Positions 60,995-64,000 of a DNA stretch of 64,000 nt are shown in pieces. Position numbers and translations under genes: made by a program. The DNA comes from Erythrobacteraceae bacterium (GTDB lineage: Bacteria; Pseudomonadota; Alphaproteobacteria; Sphingomonadales; Sphingomonadaceae), in NCBI GenBank assembly GCA_027486035.1, contig JAIXPX010000034.1:1-64000 (forward strand), read 5' to 3'. The notes beneath the pieces are model-generated. The model searched no databases. It had not been told where the DNA came from and saw only the letters and a program-made list of their open reading frames with translations. The stretch's first letter is position 1. Each line of letters opens with the position of its first letter.

Positions 60995-61356
60995 GCGCCG
61001 TCTGCGCCGCCCTCACCGCTGATCCGGTGCTGGCCAGCCACTATGCCGACTTTCGGGACAAGACCGAGGCCGCGCTCGATCCGGCGCTGGTGGCTCTGGT
61101 CCGGCAGGCCGTGGCGGCCGCGCACGGGATGGGGACTGCACCTGACGAGGCCGGCCTTGACGCTGGCACCCGCACGGCCATCGCCTATGCGCGGCGCATG
61201 CCTTTCGAGCATACCGCGATCACCGATGCCGAGGCTGCGGCGGTCGTCGCCCATCTCGGCGAGGCGGGCTTCGTCGCCTTCTCGGTCCTCGCCGCGCTCG
61301 CCGATGCCGAATGCCGCGCGGCGCTGGTCGATCTGCCGGAGCTGGCGCGCGCCTGA
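60991..61356 (+). CDS. CMD-like helical protein without CxxC
   Basis: This 121-residue protein is helical and Ala-rich: PALVALVRQAVAAAHGMG, DAGTRTAIAYARRMPFEHTAITDAEAAAVVAHLGEAGFVAFSVLAALADAECR. The pattern resembles the second half of AhpD-like proteins, but no paired cysteines are present. It is probably a partner subunit of the CMD-like protein it overlaps. Confidence 0.75.
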   Translation: MSAVCAALTADPVLASHYADFRDKTEAALDPALVALVRQAVAAAHGMGTAPDEAGLDAGTRTAIAYARRMPFEHTAITDAEAAAVVAHLGEAGFVAFSVLAALADAECRAALVDLPELARA

Positions 61357-61422
61357 CAGCTTGTCGCAGCGGCGGCTTTGCGCCAGACGGGAGGCGACCC
61401 GCTTTCCGGATCGGAGACCTCC

Positions 61423-62196
61423 ATGCGCATCTTCGCCAGCGCGCTTCTTGTCGCCAGTTCTCTCGCGCTTGCCGGCTGCATCGGTGGCGGCGGGCCGCCC
61501 AAGCCGACCAAGCGTCAGGCCGCGATGATCGATCACGTGCTCGCCCGCGCGCCGGGGGCCGCGCAGCCGAGCACTATCGTCGCCGCCGAGCTCGCCTTCA
61601 GCCGCGCCGCCCGCGAGCGCGGGCAGTGGACCGCCTTCCGCGAATTCGCGGCACCCAATGCGAAAATCCACGGCGCGGCCGGGCCGTTCGAGGCCGGGCC
61701 GTGGCTGCTCGCCCAGATCGATCCCGAGGAGGCGGTGCAATGGGCGCCGCGCGTGGTGGTGATGAGCTGCGACGGGGCGCTGGCGGTCAGCAAGGGCCGG
61801 TTCCGCAATCCCGAGGGCACGGTCGGCAATTTCGTCACCGTATGGGAGCGGCAGGCCGACGGTGCATACCGCTATGTCTTCGATGTCGGCGGCGACGACA
61901 ACCCGCAGCCCCCGCCCAGGGCACGGGCCGAGGAGGGCGACATCATCGTGACCGCCCTCGAAGTCGTCCAGGGCCTCATTGCCTCCTGTCCGCGCCCCGG
62001 CGCTCCGGTCCCGCCCCCGCCCTCTGTGGCGGTCGGCGAGGAGGGCAAGGCAGGCGCCGTCCTGTCGCGCGACGGCACGCTGCGCTGGCGCTGGACCCAC
62101 GGTGCGGACGGCACGCGGTCCATCGCGGCGGACTATTTCCTCGATGGCCGCTGGGTCACCGCCATCGAACAAAGCCTTGCCCCGGCCAGCAAATGA
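61423..62196 (+). CDS. Putative lipoprotein of unknown function
   Basis: The protein has 257 residues from ATG 61423. The signal peptide ends in the lipobox LAGC (residues 16-19). AELAFSRAARERGQWTAFREFAAPNAKIHG resembles the start of NTF2-like exported proteins. A Pro-rich stretch (GAPVPPPPSVAVGEE) and RDGTLRWRWTHGADGTRSIAADYFLDGRW follow. I do not recognise a named family. It is likely anchored in the outer or inner membrane by the acylated Cys. Confidence 0.78.
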   Translation: MRIFASALLVASSLALAGCIGGGGPPKPTKRQAAMIDHVLARAPGAAQPSTIVAAELAFSRAARERGQWTAFREFAAPNAKIHGAAGPFEAGPWLLAQIDPEEAVQWAPRVVVMSCDGALAVSKGRFRNPEGTVGNFVTVWERQADGAYRYVFDVGGDDNPQPPPRARAEEGDIIVTALEVVQGLIASCPRPGAPVPPPPSVAVGEEGKAGAVLSRDGTLRWRWTHGADGTRSIAADYFLDGRWVTAIEQSLAPASK

Positions 62197-62214
62197 TGTG
62201 AGGGGCTGGGCGCA

Positions 62215-62844
62215 ATGGTTGTGACCGAGCTTTTCCTCTCAGCCTTTGTCACCCTGTTCGTGGTGATCGACCCGCCGGGATGCGCGCCGATCTATGCCGG
62301 GCTGACCAAGGGCGCTTCGGCGGCGCAGGCGCGCAGCATGGCGCTGCGCGCGACGCTGATCGCGGCCGCGATCCTGCTGGTCTTCGCGCTTTTCGGGCAG
62401 GAACTGCTCGGCGCGCTGCATATCGAGCTCAATTCCTTCCGCATCGCCGGAGGGCTGATGCTGTTCTTTATCGCCTTCGACATGGTCTTCGAGAAGCGCA
62501 CCCAGCGCCGCGAGAGCCGCGCCGAGAAGATCGCGCAGACGCCCGAGATCGAGGACGTCTCGGTCTTCCCCATGGCGATGCCGATGCTCGCCGGCCCGGG
62601 CGCGATCGCGGCGGTGATGCTGCTGATGAACGAGGCCGAAGGCTGGGGCGAGATGACCGAGGTTCTGGCCGCGCTCGTCGCGGTGCTGGCGATCACGGCG
62701 GCGGCACTGGTCGCCGCCGGGCCGCTCATCCGCCTGCTCGGCGACAAGGTCGAGGCGGTCATCACCCGGCTGCTCGGCGTGCTGCTGGCCGCGCTTGCGG
62801 CGCAATATGTGATCGACGGGCTGAAGGGCAGCTTCGGCATCTAG
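62215..62844 (+). CDS. MarC family integral membrane protein
   Basis: This is a 209-residue protein with about six membrane segments. ELFLSAFVTLFVVIDPPGCAPIYAGLTKG is the MarC signature opening with the DPP motif; IAGGLMLFFIAFDMVF and FPMAMPMLAGPGAIAAVMLLMNEAEG follow. MarC was once linked to multiple antibiotic resistance, but this was not confirmed; function is unknown. It is 18 bases after the lipoprotein gene. Confidence 0.93.
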   Translation: MVVTELFLSAFVTLFVVIDPPGCAPIYAGLTKGASAAQARSMALRATLIAAAILLVFALFGQELLGALHIELNSFRIAGGLMLFFIAFDMVFEKRTQRRESRAEKIAQTPEIEDVSVFPMAMPMLAGPGAIAAVMLLMNEAEGWGEMTEVLAALVAVLAITAAALVAAGPLIRLLGDKVEAVITRLLGVLLAALAAQYVIDGLKGSFGI

Positions 62845-62899
62845 CCCGCCGCGCCGCCTCGCACTAAGACCGGCGCGACCACACAGACAGGAAAGATCG

Positions 62900-63949
62900 A
62901 TGTTCAAGCATTTCGGCGGCTCGCTGCTGTTCACTCTCGCGGGCCTCGCGATCGGCGCGTGGTATGGCTGGGAGCTGACCGGCACCCTCGACGGAATGCT
63001 CGGCATCGTGTGGATCTGCGCCGTCCTCGCGGTGCTCGAAGTCTCGCTGTCCTTCGATAATGCCGCGGTCAACGCCTCGATCCTCAAGGATATGGACCCG
63101 GTCTGGCAGCGGCGCTTTCTGACCTGGGGGATCGCCATCGCCGTGTTCGGGATGCGGATCGTCTTTCCGCTGGTGATCGTGATGGTCGCTGCCAGCCTCG
63201 GCCCGGTCGAGGCGATGCGCCTCGCGCTCAACGAGCCGGCTGAATACCAGCGCATCGTCTCGGGCGCCCATGTCGGCCTGATGGCCTTCGGCGGGGCCTT
63301 CCTCGGCATGGTCGGGCTCAAGTATTTCTTCGATTCCGACAAGGACGTGAACTGGATCGACGCGATCGAGCGGCCGCTCGCCAAGGTTGCCAATATCGAG
63401 GCGATCGCCATCGGCCTCGTGCTCGCGGGCACCTGGGCGGTGTCGAGCGTGCTGCCGGAGGAAGAGGCGCTGACCTTCCTGATTGCCGCCATCGCGGGCC
63501 TGCTCACCTATCTTGGCGTCGAGATCGTCAACCACCTGCTCGAACCGCCCACGCCCAGCGCAGGCGATGTCGCCAAGGCGGGCTTCGGCGCCTTCCTCTA
63601 CCTCGAGGTGCTCGATGCAAGCTTCAGTTTCGACGGGGTGATCGGCGCCTTCGCGCTCACCAACAACCTCATCATCATCGCCATCGGCCTCGGCATCGGC
63701 GCGATGTTCGTTCGCTCGATGACGATCTTCCTCGTCAACAAGGGCACGATGAGCGAATACCGCTATCTCGAGCACGGGGCCTTCTACGCGATCATCGCGC
63801 TGGCGGTGATCATGTACCTCAACACCTTCGTGCACATCCCCGAGGTGATCACCGGGGTGATCGGCGCGGTGCTGATCGGGCTCGCCTTCTGGTCCTCGGT
63901 GAGGTGGAACCGGGCCAACCCGGAGCAGCCCGAGGATGCGCTCCGCTAG
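62900..63949 (+). CDS. DUF475 / TerC-like membrane protein
   Basis: This is a 349-residue polytopic protein with about nine hydrophobic segments. LAVLEVSLSFDNAAVNASILKDMDPVWQRRFLTWGI carries the TerC-type Asp-Asn motif in the first half, and YLEVLDASFSFDGVIGAFALTNN repeats it in the second half. This is a TerC-like transporter of unknown ion, possibly Mn or Ca. AGGAAAG lies upstream of the ATG. Its stop overlaps the stop of a probable convergent gene. Confidence 0.92.
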   Translation: MFKHFGGSLLFTLAGLAIGAWYGWELTGTLDGMLGIVWICAVLAVLEVSLSFDNAAVNASILKDMDPVWQRRFLTWGIAIAVFGMRIVFPLVIVMVAASLGPVEAMRLALNEPAEYQRIVSGAHVGLMAFGGAFLGMVGLKYFFDSDKDVNWIDAIERPLAKVANIEAIAIGLVLAGTWAVSSVLPEEEALTFLIAAIAGLLTYLGVEIVNHLLEPPTPSAGDVAKAGFGAFLYLEVLDASFSFDGVIGAFALTNNLIIIAIGLGIGAMFVRSMTIFLVNKGTMSEYRYLEHGAFYAIIALAVIMYLNTFVHIPEVITGVIGAVLIGLAFWSSVRWNRANPEQPEDALR

Positions 63950-64000
63950 GCCCAGTCGCCCAGCAGGGGGGAGAATTCGTCCACCCGGATCGCCTGCCAC
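63946..64000 (-). CDS. Possible 3' end of a convergent gene (cut by window edge)
   Basis: On the minus strand a frame is open from the window edge to TAG at 63948-63946 and reads WQAIRVDEFSPLLGDWA. It is only 17 codons, too short for identification. The overlap with the DUF475 stop is typical of convergent gene ends. The 378-residue minus-strand track ORF here is in another frame and is a shadow of DUF475. Confidence 0.35.
   Translation of the reverse strand, partial: WQAIRVDEFSPLLGDWA

Noticed and set aside
62864-64000. 378-residue minus-strand ORF at the right edge
   Set aside because: Antisense to DUF475, which has clear membrane segments and TerC-type motifs; only the last 17 codons in another frame could be a real convergent gene end.

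Overview
This window is a high-GC alphaproteobacterial chromosome segment. It most likely comes from the order Sphingomonadales, in the Erythrobacter/Porphyrobacter neighbourhood. The main clues are a sphingomonad-type serine palmitoyltransferase paired with a dedicated acyl carrier protein, a close DivK homologue, remains of a gene transfer agent (GTA) cluster of the alphaproteobacterial type, a DksA with a degenerate zinc finger, and REP-like repeats of the CGTCATTGCGAG type. Two perfect parS sites and one near-perfect parS site lie within 41 kb. No parAB genes are present, so I infer an origin-proximal position.

Bases 1-35,800 are mostly housekeeping. rpmI-rplT is followed by a terminator, an AraC-type regulator and pheS-pheT. 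A YdfG-like SDR and prfC come next, then an alpha/beta hydrolase and a nitrogen module (glnK-amtB) behind a textbook sigma-54 promoter. A minus-strand group then encodes a GMC oxidoreductase, a sterol-desaturase-like hydroxylase and a DUF442 phosphatase. After these come a glycine-rich double cold-shock protein, argD-argF-hslO, queC, an MFS transporter and an OmpA-family porin. At 22.8-24.2 kb lies a collapsed GTA locus: an intact small terminase, the N-terminal third of the large terminase, and a direct join to the last gene of the cluster (DUF2793). Beyond it are spt-acp (sphingolipid synthesis), a Pycsar-effector-like membrane protein, divK, a tightly overlapping five-gene operon (DUF3572, HAD, RidA, GDPD, DUF482), dksA, PilZ, a peptide-binding lipoprotein, and kynA-kynU (tryptophan catabolism).

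Bases 35,850-61,400 form a catabolic island. It holds three cytochromes P450, a Rieske oxygenase, two acyl-CoA dehydrogenases, an Ltp-like thiolase-fold protein with its DUF35 partner, four SDRs, two NADP-dependent medium-chain reductases, a ketosteroid-dehydrogenase-like flavoprotein, a molybdopterin oxidoreductase with mobA, two ThuA proteins, four SnoaL/NTF2-fold proteins, two ABM-fold proteins and three carboxymuconolactone-decarboxylase-like proteins. The combination suggests oxygenase-initiated breakdown of a steroid- or terpenoid-like alicyclic substrate with beta-oxidation of a side chain. The substrate is inference. Four palindromic REP elements and one related dispersed repeat lie between operons of this island. 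The window closes with a lipoprotein, a MarC-family and a DUF475 membrane protein.

The most unusual non-coding structures are three. Helically phased CT(A/G)GA repeat arrays lie just to the right of both perfect parS sites. A 25-bp-arm hairpin sits between two minus-strand genes at 50.2 kb. A deletion scar inside the GTA locus can be placed to within a few bases.
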